A stretch of 64,000 nt of DNA from Conexibacter sp. CPCC 206217 (GTDB lineage: Bacteria; Actinomycetota; Thermoleophilia; Solirubrobacterales; Solirubrobacteraceae): contig NZ_JAUTDO010000001.1 in the NCBI RefSeq assembly GCF_030646165.1, forward strand, positions 558,001-622,000. Direction: 5' to 3'. Under the pieces are notes generated by a model. The model did not search any database, was not told where the DNA came from, and saw only the letters and a list, made by a program, of their open reading frames with translations. A program made the position numbers and the translations under genes. Shown here one piece after another: positions 8,417 through 18,153 of the stretch (the stretch's first letter is position 1; each line of letters begins with the position of its first letter).

Positions 8417-9979
8417 ATGTCAGGCCCCGACACAGCAGCCCCCTCACACAGCGCCGCCGGCGAACCTCTGCCGAGGCACGTCTGGATGGTCGCGATCGTC
8501 GTCGTGCTCGGCGCGATCATGACGATCCTCGACACGACGATCGTCAACGTCGCGATCGACACGCTGGCGAGAGACTTCGACGTCTCGCTGTCGACGATCC
8601 AGTGGGTCTCGACCGCGTACCTGCTGTCGCTCGCGATCGTGATCCCGCTGACCGGCTGGGCGGCCGATCGATTCGGCACCAAACGACTGTGGATGTCGTC
8701 GGTCGCGCTGTTCGTGCTCGGCTCGGCGCTCTGCGGTCTCGCCTGGAACGCCGACTCGCTCATAGCGTTCCGCGTGCTGCAGGGGCTCGGCGGCGGCATG
8801 GTGATGCCGGCCGGCATGACGGTGCTGGCGCAGACGGCCGGCCCGCAGCGCGTCGGACGCGTGATGTCGATCGTCGGCGTGCCGATGCTGCTGGGGCCGA
8901 TCCTCGGCCCGGTGCTCGGCGGCTGGCTCGTCGACGACGTCTCGTGGCGCTGGATCTTCTACGTCAACGTCCCGATCGGCGCGATCGCGCTGCCGCTCGC
9001 CTGGAGAATCCTCGACAGAGACGTGCCGAGACCGAGTGAGAAGCTCGACCTGCTCGGCCTGCTGCTCGTCTCCCCCGGCCTCGCGCTGTTCGTGTACGGC
9101 CTCGCCGAGACCTCGACGAAGGGCGGGATCGGCTCGGCCGGCGCGCTGATCCCGATGGTCGCCGGCGTCGTGCTGGTGGCGCTGTTCGTGCTGCACGCGC
9201 TGCGCTCGCCGCACCCGCTCGTCGACCTGCGGCTGTTCAAGGTGCGAGCCTTCTCCGCCGCGGCCGGGGTGACCGTCCTGTTCGGCACCGCGATGTTCGG
9301 CGGCATGCTGCTGTTCCCGCTCTACTACCAGATCGTGCGCGGCCAATCGGCGCTCGACGCCGGCCTGCTGATGGCGCCGCAGGGCCTCGGCGCGGCGCTG
9401 ATGATGCCGATCGCGGGGCGGATCGTCGACAGAGGCGCCGCCGGCAAGGTCGTGCTGACCGGCCTGCCGCTGGTCGCGCTCGGCTACCTGACGTACACGC
9501 AACTCGGCGCCGACACCTCCTACGCGCTGCTGGCGGGGTCGCTGTTCGTCGCGGGCCTCGGTACCGGCATGACGATGATGCCGGCGATGTCGGCCGCCTA
9601 CCAGACGCTCTCGCACGCCGACGTCCCGCGCGCGACGACGACGCTGAACGTGCTGATGCGCGTCGGCGGATCGATCGGCACCGCGCTGTTCGCCGTCGTG
9701 CTGCAGCACCAGATCAGAGACGGGCTGCCGCCGGCCGCCGCGAACGCCGGCGGCGGCGGGCTCGGCGCGCTCGAGGCGATCCCGGCGAACGCGGTCGACA
9801 GAGTCGCCCCGCTGCTCGCGGACGCGTTCGCGCACACCTTCTGGTGGCCGGTGATCGTGCTGCTGATCGCGATCGTTCCGGCGCTGTTCCTGCCGCGCAG
9901 ACGGCCGGCGGCGCCGGTCGCCCCCTCCACGAGCGACAGACCGGCGCCGGAGGTGACACACGAGGTCGTGCAGGCGTAG
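8417..9979 (+). CDS. DHA2 family (EmrB/QacA-type) multidrug MFS transporter
   Basis: A 520-residue protein with 14 predicted transmembrane helices. The DHA2 signatures are present: motif D1-like LDTTIVNVAIDTLARDFDVS with QWVSTAYLL in helices 1-2, the motif A loop GWAADRFGTKR, and motif C GVPMLLGPILGPVLGGWL in helix 5. Proton-driven export of drugs or lipophilic compounds is expected. The start at 8417 is set by AGGAG 7 nt upstream. An ATG at 8345 would add 24 polar residues and run through the operator, so it is rejected. The cytoplasmic C-terminal tail is Pro/Ala-rich. The gene is divergent from marR and probably controlled by it. Confidence 0.92.
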   Translation: MSGPDTAAPSHSAAGEPLPRHVWMVAIVVVLGAIMTILDTTIVNVAIDTLARDFDVSLSTIQWVSTAYLLSLAIVIPLTGWAADRFGTKRLWMSSVALFVLGSALCGLAWNADSLIAFRVLQGLGGGMVMPAGMTVLAQTAGPQRVGRVMSIVGVPMLLGPILGPVLGGWLVDDVSWRWIFYVNVPIGAIALPLAWRILDRDVPRPSEKLDLLGLLLVSPGLALFVYGLAETSTKGGIGSAGALIPMVAGVVLVALFVLHALRSPHPLVDLRLFKVRAFSAAAGVTVLFGTAMFGGMLLFPLYYQIVRGQSALDAGLLMAPQGLGAALMMPIAGRIVDRGAAGKVVLTGLPLVALGYLTYTQLGADTSYALLAGSLFVAGLGTGMTMMPAMSAAYQTLSHADVPRATTTLNVLMRVGGSIGTALFAVVLQHQIRDGLPPAAANAGGGGLGALEAIPANAVDRVAPLLADAFAHTFWWPVIVLLIAIVPALFLPRRRPAAPVAPSTSDRPAPEVTHEVVQA

Positions 9980-9982
9980 AGT
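9953..9982 (+). promoter_or_regulatory. Candidate promoter giving a leaderless phosphoesterase mRNA
   Basis: GTGACA (9953-9958) and TAGAGT (9977-9982) are spaced 18 nt apart. The -10 hexamer ends 6 nt before the ATG at 9989, and no Shine-Dalgarno sequence is present. TANNNT six or seven bases from the start codon is the usual pattern of leaderless actinobacterial genes. The promoter overlaps the end of the MFS gene. Confidence 0.5.
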
Positions 9983-9988
9983 CTGCAC

Positions 9989-11827
9989 ATGAGAACGCTG
10001 CCCGTTGTCGCGCTGGCGGGAGCCGCGCTCGCCCTCGCCGCCCCGGCCGCCGTCGCCGACCCGCAGGGCCGCTCGACGCTGCAGGAGACGATCCAGGTGC
10101 AGGGCGGCTACGGCAACGGGCCGTACCACCCGCTGCAGCGCGGCAGAGGCGAGCCGTACACGGTCCGCACGACGCTCGCGCCCGCCAGACGCCAGCGCCT
10201 GAAGCAGCGCACGTCGCTGGCGTTCTTCGGGCAGCTGACCGACCCGCAGATCGCCGACGAGATGTCGCCCGCGCGCGTCGAGCTGCTGGACCCGGCCGGC
10301 GGCGCGGTCAGCGCCTCATGGCGCCCGCAGGAGGCGCTCGGGCTGCAGACGTTCGACGCGATCGTGCGCAACGTCAACCGCAACCGCGTCAGCGCCGTGA
10401 AGCAGGGCGACGGCAGACGGGCGAGACTGGGCTTCGCGATCACGACCGGCGACCTGCCCGACAACACCCAGCGCAACGAGACGCAGTGGATGGTCAGAGT
10501 GCTCGACGGCGGGCGCGTCGACCCGTTCTCCGGCAAGCCGATCACGGCCGCCAACGACTGCCCCGGCGCGACGCCTGCGCAGACGGCGAAGCTGAACGCC
10601 GACATCGCCGCGCGCCGCTACACCGGCATCCAGGACTACGACGACTACCCAGGCGCGGGCGCCGACCGCCAGGCCGGCTTCTGGGATCCCGACAGCGCGC
10701 CGGCCGGCGGCGCCTACGCGAGCTTCCCGCGCTACCCGGGCCTGATGGAGCGCGCGCAGCGGCCGTTCACCGCCGAGGGGCTGAGGGTGCCGTGGTACTC
10801 CTCGCGCGGCAACCACGACGGGCTCGTGCAGGGCAACGCGCCGGCCTCGAGCGCCCTCTTCCGCGGGATCGCGACCGGCTGCCTGAAGATCTACCCGTCG
10901 TCCGCGTTCGATCCGGCCAGACTTGCCGGCAGAAGCGGCAGCGAGGTGTTCGCCGAGATCGGCAGCCCGCTGTTCATCGGCGGGTTGCTCGCGGGCGCCG
11001 CGCAGACGCCGCCCGATCCTGACCGCGCGCTCGTCTCCAAGCCCGAGTACAAGCGACTGCAGGGCCGCGCCGACGACCGCCACGGCTTCGGCTGGACCGA
11101 CCCGGCCGAGCTGCGCGCCTCCGACGGGACGGCGCTCTACTACTCCTACGCGCCGCGCAGAGGGCTGCGGCTGATCTCGCTCGACACGGTCGCGGAGGGC
11201 GGCGGCTCGGAGGGCAATCTCGACGACCCGCAGTACCGCTGGCTGGCGAGAACGCTGAGAGCCGCCGCGGCCAGAGACGAGCTGGTGATCGTCTACGGCC
11301 ACCACACGCTCGAGACGCTGACGAACAGAACGCCCGACGAGGCGGCCGGCTGCACCGATCCCGACGGACCGGGCTGTGACGGCGACCCGCGCAGATCGAC
11401 GCCGCTGCACCTCGGCGTGAGCGGACCGAAGAGCATCCGCGACCTGCTGCTGTCGCAGCCGCACGTGATCGCGTTCGTCAACGGCCACACGCACCACAAC
11501 GGCGTGCGCGCGTTCAAGCGCGGCGGCCATGGCTTCTGGCAGGTCAACACCGCCGCGCACATCGACTTCCCACAGCAGTCGCGCGAGCTGGAGCTGATGG
11601 ACAACCGCGACGGCACGCTGTCGCTGTTCGGCACGATCCTCGACACGGCGGCCCCGATCGCCCCGCCGAAGCCCGGCGCCGCGGCCGGCTTCAGCGACGT
11701 CCAGCTCGGCTCACTCGCCCGCACGCTCGCGGCGAATGACCCGCAGACGCGCGAGGTGACCGGCGGCGGCGGGCCGGGCAGACGCAGCGACCGCAACGTC
11801 GAACTGCTGATCCGGGATCCGCGCTGA
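9989..11827 (+). CDS. Secreted metallophosphoesterase, TIGR03767 (PPA1498) type
   Basis: A 612-residue exported protein with a signal peptide (about 1-23, ending AVA). Calcineurin-like phosphoesterase motifs are in order: FGQLTDPQIADE (first metal Asp), a GD-like segment TTGDLPDN, RGNHDG (GNHD/E block), YGHHTLET (GH block) and NGHTHHNG (GHxH block). The overall sequence resembles the actinobacterial TIGR03767 family, whose substrate is not established. It is transcribed in the same direction as the MFS gene 9 bp upstream but seems to have its own promoter. The 3' end faces a 128-nt palindrome and a convergent mlaE-like gene. Confidence 0.85.
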   Translation: MRTLPVVALAGAALALAAPAAVADPQGRSTLQETIQVQGGYGNGPYHPLQRGRGEPYTVRTTLAPARRQRLKQRTSLAFFGQLTDPQIADEMSPARVELLDPAGGAVSASWRPQEALGLQTFDAIVRNVNRNRVSAVKQGDGRRARLGFAITTGDLPDNTQRNETQWMVRVLDGGRVDPFSGKPITAANDCPGATPAQTAKLNADIAARRYTGIQDYDDYPGAGADRQAGFWDPDSAPAGGAYASFPRYPGLMERAQRPFTAEGLRVPWYSSRGNHDGLVQGNAPASSALFRGIATGCLKIYPSSAFDPARLAGRSGSEVFAEIGSPLFIGGLLAGAAQTPPDPDRALVSKPEYKRLQGRADDRHGFGWTDPAELRASDGTALYYSYAPRRGLRLISLDTVAEGGGSEGNLDDPQYRWLARTLRAAAARDELVIVYGHHTLETLTNRTPDEAAGCTDPDGPGCDGDPRRSTPLHLGVSGPKSIRDLLLSQPHVIAFVNGHTHHNGVRAFKRGGHGFWQVNTAAHIDFPQQSRELELMDNRDGTLSLFGTILDTAAPIAPPKPGAAAGFSDVQLGSLARTLAANDPQTREVTGGGGPGRRSDRNVELLIRDPR

Positions 11828-11840
11828 TCGTCACAACGTC

Positions 11841-11968
11841 GCGGGTCGCGCGAGAGTGCCGCATCGTGGATGCTGGGCGCGATCCGATTTCGTGATCAGA
11901 CCGGGGTCGTCTTTGAACGAGATCGGATCGTGTCCAGCGCCGCGAGGCGGTGCTCTCGCGCGACCCGC
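11841..11968. repeat. 128-nt nearly complete palindrome between convergent genes
   Basis: The outer arms are perfect over 16 bp (11841-11856 GCGGGTCGCGCGAGAG; complement at 11953-11968). Further in, 11872-11893 pairs with 11917-11938 over most positions, with G-T wobbles as the main mismatches (core GATCCGAT at 11881-11888, ATCGGATC at 11922-11929). A small GACC-GG-GGTC hairpin sits in the apical loop. It fills almost the whole 144-bp space between the phosphoesterase and permease stop codons. It could be a bidirectional terminator, a MITE- or REP-type element, or a structured RNA. Confidence 0.75.
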
Positions 11969-11971
11969 TAG

Positions 11972-12766
11972 CTAGCCGCCGATGGGTGCTCGGGGGTTTG
12001 CGCCCCAGAACAGTTGCGTGCCCATCATGCCGATCAGGTGCACGTAGACGAGATTGAGCACCATCGACTTGGCCGTCGCGGTGCCGACGCCGACGGGGCC
12101 GCCGCTGGCGTTGTAGCCGTAGTAGCAGCCGACGATCACGATGCCGGTCGCCATGAAGGCGCCCTTCAGCAGCGAGAACAAGAGGTCGGTCGGATTCTGG
12201 AAGGCCCAGAAGATCAGCTCGTAGCCGCCGGCCGAGACCTCGTGGATCTGCACCACGACCGCAAGGTAGGAGGCGATGAAGGCGGCTCCGACGCCTCCGA
12301 TGTAGACGAACGGGAGCACCATCCAGGAGGCGAGCAGGCGTGTGCCGCAGAGGAACGTCATCGAGCTGATGCCCATCACCTCGAGCGCGTCGATCTCCTC
12401 CGTGATCCGCATCGAGCCGATCTCGGCCACGATGCCGGTGCCGACCTTCGCGGCCATCATGTAGCCGAACGCGTAGGGGACCAGCTCGCGCAGGTCGCAC
12501 CAGGCGGTGAAGACGCCGGCGTAGTTCGGCGTGCCGGTGCCGCGCGTGAAGTAGGCGCCCTCGATCCCGCACTGCAGGCCGATGATGAACACCAGGCCCC
12601 AGATCACGAGCGTCGAGGAGAGGATCAGCAGGCCGGCCTGGCGCAGCGCCTCGCCGAAGAAGCGAAAGACGCGCCCGCCGTAGACCTCGCCGAACATGCG
12701 CATCGCGAACCGCACGATGTCGCCGAACGACTCGATCCATCCACGCGGTACCGCCAACCAGCTCAT
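11972..12766 (-). CDS. MlaE/YrbE family ABC permease, orphan
   Basis: A 264-residue membrane protein of the MlaE (DUF140) family, the permease of Mce/Mla lipid-transport ABC systems. The signature region is clear: KVGTGIVAEIGSMRITEEID followed by ALEVMGI, the conserved loop between helices. About five transmembrane helices are present. The start ATG at 12766 has GGGGAG 10 nt upstream. A longer frame to 12793 has no such signal. In actinobacteria yrbE genes normally come in pairs ahead of mce genes. Neither a second yrbE, an mce gene nor an mkl ATPase is visible before the ABC-2 genes, so either the rest lies elsewhere or this gene stands alone. Confidence 0.85.
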   Translation of the reverse strand: MSWLAVPRGWIESFGDIVRFAMRMFGEVYGGRVFRFFGEALRQAGLLILSSTLVIWGLVFIIGLQCGIEGAYFTRGTGTPNYAGVFTAWCDLRELVPYAFGYMMAAKVGTGIVAEIGSMRITEEIDALEVMGISSMTFLCGTRLLASWMVLPFVYIGGVGAAFIASYLAVVVQIHEVSAGGYELIFWAFQNPTDLLFSLLKGAFMATGIVIVGCYYGYNASGGPVGVGTATAKSMVLNLVYVHLIGMMGTQLFWGANPRAPIGG

Positions 12767-12848
12767 GCGGTCTCCCCGCCGTTCACTCTCCACCGGGCCA
12801 TGCCGGAGGCGATACTAGGCGATGGCGAAACCGCTGGCGCTGGTTCCA

Positions 12849-13607
12849 TCAGGCGCTGATGTCGCGTCGCTTCAGGAGCACCGCTCCGGCGATCGCGAAC
12901 AGCGCGCAGTAGGCCAGCAGCAGCAGCCCGGCGGGGATCTGCGCGAGCGTGTCGGTGTCGCCGCCGAAGTCGCTGTTGGCGAGGCCGCTGGCGACGCCGT
13001 TGAGGCCGAACTTGCTGATCGCGTCGTCGAGCCCGGGGATGATCGTCAGCAGCGACTCGATCACGAACAGGTATGCCAGCGTGCCGACGATCGCGCCGAC
13101 CTGGTTGCGCACGACCGCGCCGATCCCGACCCCGAGCGTGGCGTAGAAGGCGATCGACAGCGCCGTGCCGCCGCCGGTCTTGATCACGTTGGCGGCGTCG
13201 AGCCCTGTCTCGATGTCGCGCAGCGAGAAGATCAGCGCCGACAGCACCAGCGTCAGCAGCACGGTCAGGATGCCGAACAGCAGGCCCGCGAGCAGGTGGA
13301 CGATCAGCTTCGACGACAGCAGCCGCTCGCGGCTGGGCACGACCAGCAGCGACGGCGTGATCGTGCCGTGGCGGAACTCGCTCGTGACGGCGAGGATCCC
13401 CAGCACGACCGCGAACAGCTGCGCGATCGCGGCGACGCCGAGCAGATCGAGGCCGGGCGGCGTGTCGCCGGGGCCGTAGGTCCAGTCGCCGGTCGCCGCG
13501 GCGACGCAGACGATCAGCAGGACGAGCCCGAGCGCGCTGCCGACGAGCGCGTAGAACGTCCGCGTCGTGCGCAGCTTCAGCAGCTCGCTGGAGAGCGCGC
13601 GGCTCAT
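12849..13607 (-). CDS. ABC-2 type transporter permease
   Basis: A 252-residue membrane protein with six hydrophobic segments, the first after a basic SELLKLRTTRTF start, typical of ABC-2 permeases of the bacitracin/antibiotic export or NatB kind. It reads FRHGTITPSLLVVPSRERLLSSKL after helix 2, the usual coupling-helix region. The start at 13607 lies 46 bp after the ATPase gene stop on the same strand, so the two probably form one exporter operon. The substrate is unknown. Confidence 0.85.
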   Translation of the reverse strand: MSRALSSELLKLRTTRTFYALVGSALGLVLLIVCVAAATGDWTYGPGDTPPGLDLLGVAAIAQLFAVVLGILAVTSEFRHGTITPSLLVVPSRERLLSSKLIVHLLAGLLFGILTVLLTLVLSALIFSLRDIETGLDAANVIKTGGGTALSIAFYATLGVGIGAVVRNQVGAIVGTLAYLFVIESLLTIIPGLDDAISKFGLNGVASGLANSDFGGDTDTLAQIPAGLLLLAYCALFAIAGAVLLKRRDISA

Positions 13608-13653
13608 CCGCGTGCTCCTCGCGCGCGGGCGGTCGCCGCGGCGTGACGCGCGC

Positions 13654-14580
<927 letters not shown>

Positions 14581-14606
14581 GACGCGGCGGCGCCACCGCG
14601 CGGGTG

Positions 14607-17372
14607 TCAGGCGTCGGCCGCGAGCAGGCGCGCCAGCTCGGTGCGCGAACGCACGTCGAGCTTGCGGTAGATGCGGCTGAGGTGGCGCTCGATCGTCTTC
14701 GGCGACAGGAACAGCGCCGCCGCGACCTCTCTGTTGGTCATCCCGTGCGCGACCATCAGCGCGACCTTCAGCTCGTGCGGGCTCAGCTCGTCGCGCGTGC
14801 GCGGGGAGCTGTCCGCCGGGCGCGTGCCGCCGGCCGCGCCGAGCTCGTCGGCGGCGCGCCGCGCCCACGGCTCCGCGCCGAGCGCGCGGAACGTCCGCAG
14901 CGCCGCCTCCAGCGGCTCGCGGGCGTCCATCCGCCGGCGCCGCCGCCGCAGCCGCTCGCCCCACGCCAGCTGCGTGCGCGCGCGCTCGAACGGGCCGTGG
15001 TCGCGCGCGTGCCAGGCGAGCGCCGCCTGCGCGTGGACGTCGAGCTGCTCCGGCGCGGCGAGCAGCATCCGCCCGCGCTCCAGCACGGCGTGCGCCCATG
15101 CGCCGCCGGTCAGCTCGGCGTCGGCGGCGAGCCGCTCCAGCACCCGCTCGGCGTCCGCGACGCGGCCGACCCGCACGAGCGCCTCGACGTGGTCGCCCGC
15201 GAACTGCACGACGTTGGGCTCGTGCCAATGCAGGTCGTGCGCGCGTCCGGCCGCGGCGTCGAGCGCCTCCGCCGCCGCTTCGGGCCGGTCGGCGACCAGC
15301 TCGGTGCGTCCGAGCGCGGCGAGCAGGTAGATGCCGAGGTTCGTCGCGTGCGCGGCGTCGGTCAAGGCGAGTCCGTCCAGGGCATGCGCACGTGCCTGCT
15401 CGATCTGGCCGACGCCCGCCTCGACGTGCGCGAGCGTCGAGAGGCAGAAGGCGAAGATCGTCGCCTGGTCGATCTCGCGCGCCAGCCGCACGGCCTCCTC
15501 GGCGTCGGCGTGGGCGGCGTCCCAGCGGCCGCGGCGCTCGTGCAGCATCGCGCGCACCGTCAGCGGGAACGGCAGCACGCCGAACGCGCTCGCCTCGCGG
15601 TAGTGCGCGATCAGCCGCTCGACGACGCGCTCGGCGCGCTCCTCCTCGACCCACATCGACGCCTGCGCGTAGAGGCCGAGCGGCTCGCCGAGGCCGGTCG
15701 GGTCGAGCGCCGCGGCGAGCGGCTCGATCTCCGCCAGCTCCCGCGCGGCGGCCGCGTGCGCGCCGCCGGTGACGGTGCGCGAGACGGCCAGCATGATCCG
15801 CGCGATCAGCTCGGGCGGGCCGCCGACGACCGCGGCGGACGTCTGCGCTCGCTCCAGGACCGAGAACATCCCGACCTGGTCGCCGGTCATCGTGTAGCCG
15901 ATCGAGGACTCCAGCAGCAGCGCCGCGGCGCTGCCGTGATCGCCCGCGTCGGCCGCGCGCTGCGCCTCGCCCTCGAGGATCCGCTGCGCCGCGAGCGGCT
16001 CGCCGCGGCGCATCGTGAGGTTGCCGCGCAGCCGCGTCACGGCCGGTGCCAGCGCCGGCTCGACGCGTGCCCCGGCCTCGTCCAGCAGCGCCAGCGCGGT
16101 CGCGACGTGACCGGCGACGGCGTGGTCCTGCGCGGCGTCGAGCGCGCGCCGGCCCTGCGCGACGGGGTCGGTCGACAGCTCCGCCGCGCGCGCGAAGGCG
16201 CGCGCCGCCTCGGCATGGCCGCGGCGGGCACGCGCGTCCTGCGCGGCCGCCTCCAGCGCCGCGGCGACGGCCTCGTCGGCGCCGGTAGCGGCGTGCGCGA
16301 GGTGCCACGCGCGCACGCGCGGATCGTTCGCGACGGCGCCGAGCGCGGCGTGCGCGGCGCGGCGCTCGCTGCTGGCGGCGGCGTGGTAGACGGCGGCGCG
16401 CAGCAGCGGGTGGCGGAAGGTCAGGTCGCCGTCGCGCTCGGTGACGATGCGCGCCTGCTCGGCTGGCGCGAGCACGTCGTCGGCCAGCTCCAGCTGCCGC
16501 AGCGCGGCGCTCAGCAGGTCGAGCCGGCCGCGGTGCAGGGCGGCGGCGACCAGCAGCGCGCGGCGCGTGTCGGGCGCCAGCTGAGCGACCTGGCGCGCGT
16601 AGGCGCGCTCGATCGCGGCGCTCGCCGGCAGCGGGTCGGCCAGCGGCGTCTCCCCCGCCAGCTGCGCGGGCGTCAGCGCGCTCGGCAGCTCGATCAGCGC
16701 GAGCGGGTTGCCGGCCGTCGCGGCGACGAGCGCGTCCGCGACGCCGTCGGGCAGGCGCGGCGCGCCACGGCGCAGCAGCGTCAGCGCGGCCTCCGCGTCG
16801 AGGCCCTGCAGGCGCAGCTCCTGCAACCCGCTGAGGTCGATCCCGTCGTCGGCGCCGGCGCGCACCGCCAGCAGCATCCCGACGCCGCCGGCCACGAGCC
16901 GCCGCGCGGCGAACAGGATCGCGTCGCGCGAGGCGTCGTCGAGCCAGTGGACGTCGTCGACGACCGCCACCAGCGGCTGGCGCTCGGCCGCGCGCGCGAG
17001 CAGGCCGAGCAGCCCGGCCGGGACCGCGAGGCGGTCGTGCGGGGTCGGCGGCTCCAGCGCGAAGGCCGACTCGATCGCGCGCCGCTGTGCCTGCGGCAGC
17101 GTCTCGCGCAGGTCCAGCAACGGCGCGGCCAGCTCCAGCAGTCCGGCGTACGGGATCGCCGTGTCGGACTCGTAGCCGCGCGCCCGCAGCACGCGCACGC
17201 CGCGCGCGTCGGGGCCGGCCAGCGCCGCGTCGATCAGCGCGCTCTTGCCGACGCCCGCCTCGCCGCGCAGCAGCGCCGCGAACGCGTCGCCCTCACGCAG
17301 ACTGCGCAGCCGCGCGCCCAACCACGCGGTCTCCCTCGTACGACCCTCCAGCATTCGCCGCGAGTCTCGCAT
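14607..17372 (-). CDS. LAL-type LuxR transcriptional regulator with AAA/NACHT-like ATPase
   Basis: A 921-residue regulator. Walker A GEAGVGKS is at residues 37-44, and a Walker B-like VAVVDDVHWLDD at about 135. A long helical, TPR-like middle has very Ala/Arg-rich composition (about 300-850). A LuxR helix-turn-helix ends the protein, with the segments LSPHELKVALMVAHGMTNREV and LSPKTIERHLSRIYRKL. Large ATP-binding LuxR regulators (MalT/LAL family) bind an inducer through the helical repeats. The ligand here is unknown. Arginine codons are almost all CGC/CGG, unlike the AGA-rich amidase and MFS genes nearby. It could control the downstream ABC-2 exporter, judging only from proximity. Confidence 0.88.
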   Translation of the reverse strand: MRDSRRMLEGRTRETAWLGARLRSLREGDAFAALLRGEAGVGKSALIDAALAGPDARGVRVLRARGYESDTAIPYAGLLELAAPLLDLRETLPQAQRRAIESAFALEPPTPHDRLAVPAGLLGLLARAAERQPLVAVVDDVHWLDDASRDAILFAARRLVAGGVGMLLAVRAGADDGIDLSGLQELRLQGLDAEAALTLLRRGAPRLPDGVADALVAATAGNPLALIELPSALTPAQLAGETPLADPLPASAAIERAYARQVAQLAPDTRRALLVAAALHRGRLDLLSAALRQLELADDVLAPAEQARIVTERDGDLTFRHPLLRAAVYHAAASSERRAAHAALGAVANDPRVRAWHLAHAATGADEAVAAALEAAAQDARARRGHAEAARAFARAAELSTDPVAQGRRALDAAQDHAVAGHVATALALLDEAGARVEPALAPAVTRLRGNLTMRRGEPLAAQRILEGEAQRAADAGDHGSAAALLLESSIGYTMTGDQVGMFSVLERAQTSAAVVGGPPELIARIMLAVSRTVTGGAHAAAARELAEIEPLAAALDPTGLGEPLGLYAQASMWVEEERAERVVERLIAHYREASAFGVLPFPLTVRAMLHERRGRWDAAHADAEEAVRLAREIDQATIFAFCLSTLAHVEAGVGQIEQARAHALDGLALTDAAHATNLGIYLLAALGRTELVADRPEAAAEALDAAAGRAHDLHWHEPNVVQFAGDHVEALVRVGRVADAERVLERLAADAELTGGAWAHAVLERGRMLLAAPEQLDVHAQAALAWHARDHGPFERARTQLAWGERLRRRRRRMDAREPLEAALRTFRALGAEPWARRAADELGAAGGTRPADSSPRTRDELSPHELKVALMVAHGMTNREVAAALFLSPKTIERHLSRIYRKLDVRSRTELARLLAADA

Positions 17373-17469
17373 GCGGATGCGCGTCGTGGGAGCGCTGAAG
17401 GTGGGAGATCCCTCCCGCGAACGTCCCGCGCGCCGCCCGCCGATCGCAGGATGTCAGCAGGCGGACCGT

Positions 17470-17844
17470 CTAGACGCCGTCGACCCCGCGCTCGGAGAGC
17501 CATTCCTCGACGGTGCGCGGCGGATCGCCTCTCCACTCGGCGCGCACGGCGAGGCGCATGATCGTGTCGGCGTCGGCGTCGAGCTCGTCGCGGCGGCGGC
17601 CGAGGTACTGCACGATCGCGACGGTGACCGCGACCGCGGGGTCGTCCAGCTCGACGTCGATCTGCTCGACCGCGTCGGCGAGCCGTTCCTCGAGGCCGTC
17701 GAGGATCGCGCTGATCGGCTCGTCGGCGTCTTCGAACAGCTCCTGCAGCGCGGCGATCGAGGGGTCCTGGTTTGCCGGGTCGGTCACGTCGACGGCACGG
17801 TTGACGACCTCGGCGAGGGTCGTCGGCTGCGGTTCGGTGGGCAT
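17470..17844 (-). CDS. Conserved hypothetical acidic protein
   Basis: A 124-residue soluble, strongly acidic helical protein (Asp/Glu-rich, with LEERLADAVEQIDVELDDPAV). I do not recognise a family. No signal peptide, membrane segment or metal motif is seen. Codon use and composition look like a genuine gene. It is divergent from a small membrane protein gene, with 87 bp between the starts, and lies 97 bp upstream of the LuxR gene on the same strand. Confidence 0.6.
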   Translation of the reverse strand: MPTEPQPTTLAEVVNRAVDVTDPANQDPSIAALQELFEDADEPISAILDGLEERLADAVEQIDVELDDPAVAVTVAIVQYLGRRRDELDADADTIMRLAVRAEWRGDPPRTVEEWLSERGVDGV

Positions 17845-17931
17845 GGCGGCGATCTACCCGCCGGTCGCAGCCGCGACGCATCCGATCGCAGCGCCGCGGC
17901 GCCGCTTCCGGCACCTGCGAACATTGGGGAC

Positions 17932-18153
17932 ATGGCCAATATCCAGCGCCGTTCCTCCAACCGACCCACGCGCAGCCAGAGAGCGCAGCGGGCGTATCAG
18001 CTCGTGATGGCATCGGGCGTCTTCGGCCTGATCGCCGTCGTCGGCCTCGTGCTCGCGATCGCCGGCGTGCTCGGCAGCGGGCTGTGGATCATCACCGCGA
18101 TCATCGCGATCGTCTGCTTCCTGATGTTCAGACGGACCGTCAGCGGGGGCTGA
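17932..18153 (+). CDS. Small two-helix membrane protein
   Basis: A 73-residue protein: a basic N-terminus (RRSSNRPTRSQRAQR), then two hydrophobic segments (about residues 24-46 and 50-66) with a short turn, and a basic C-terminus. This is the profile of many small actinobacterial membrane proteins of unknown role. The ATG at 17932 follows GGGGA at short spacing. The last 14 bp overlap the 3' end of the convergent DedA-PAP2 gene. Confidence 0.65.
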   Translation: MANIQRRSSNRPTRSQRAQRAYQLVMASGVFGLIAVVGLVLAIAGVLGSGLWIITAIIAIVCFLMFRRTVSGG

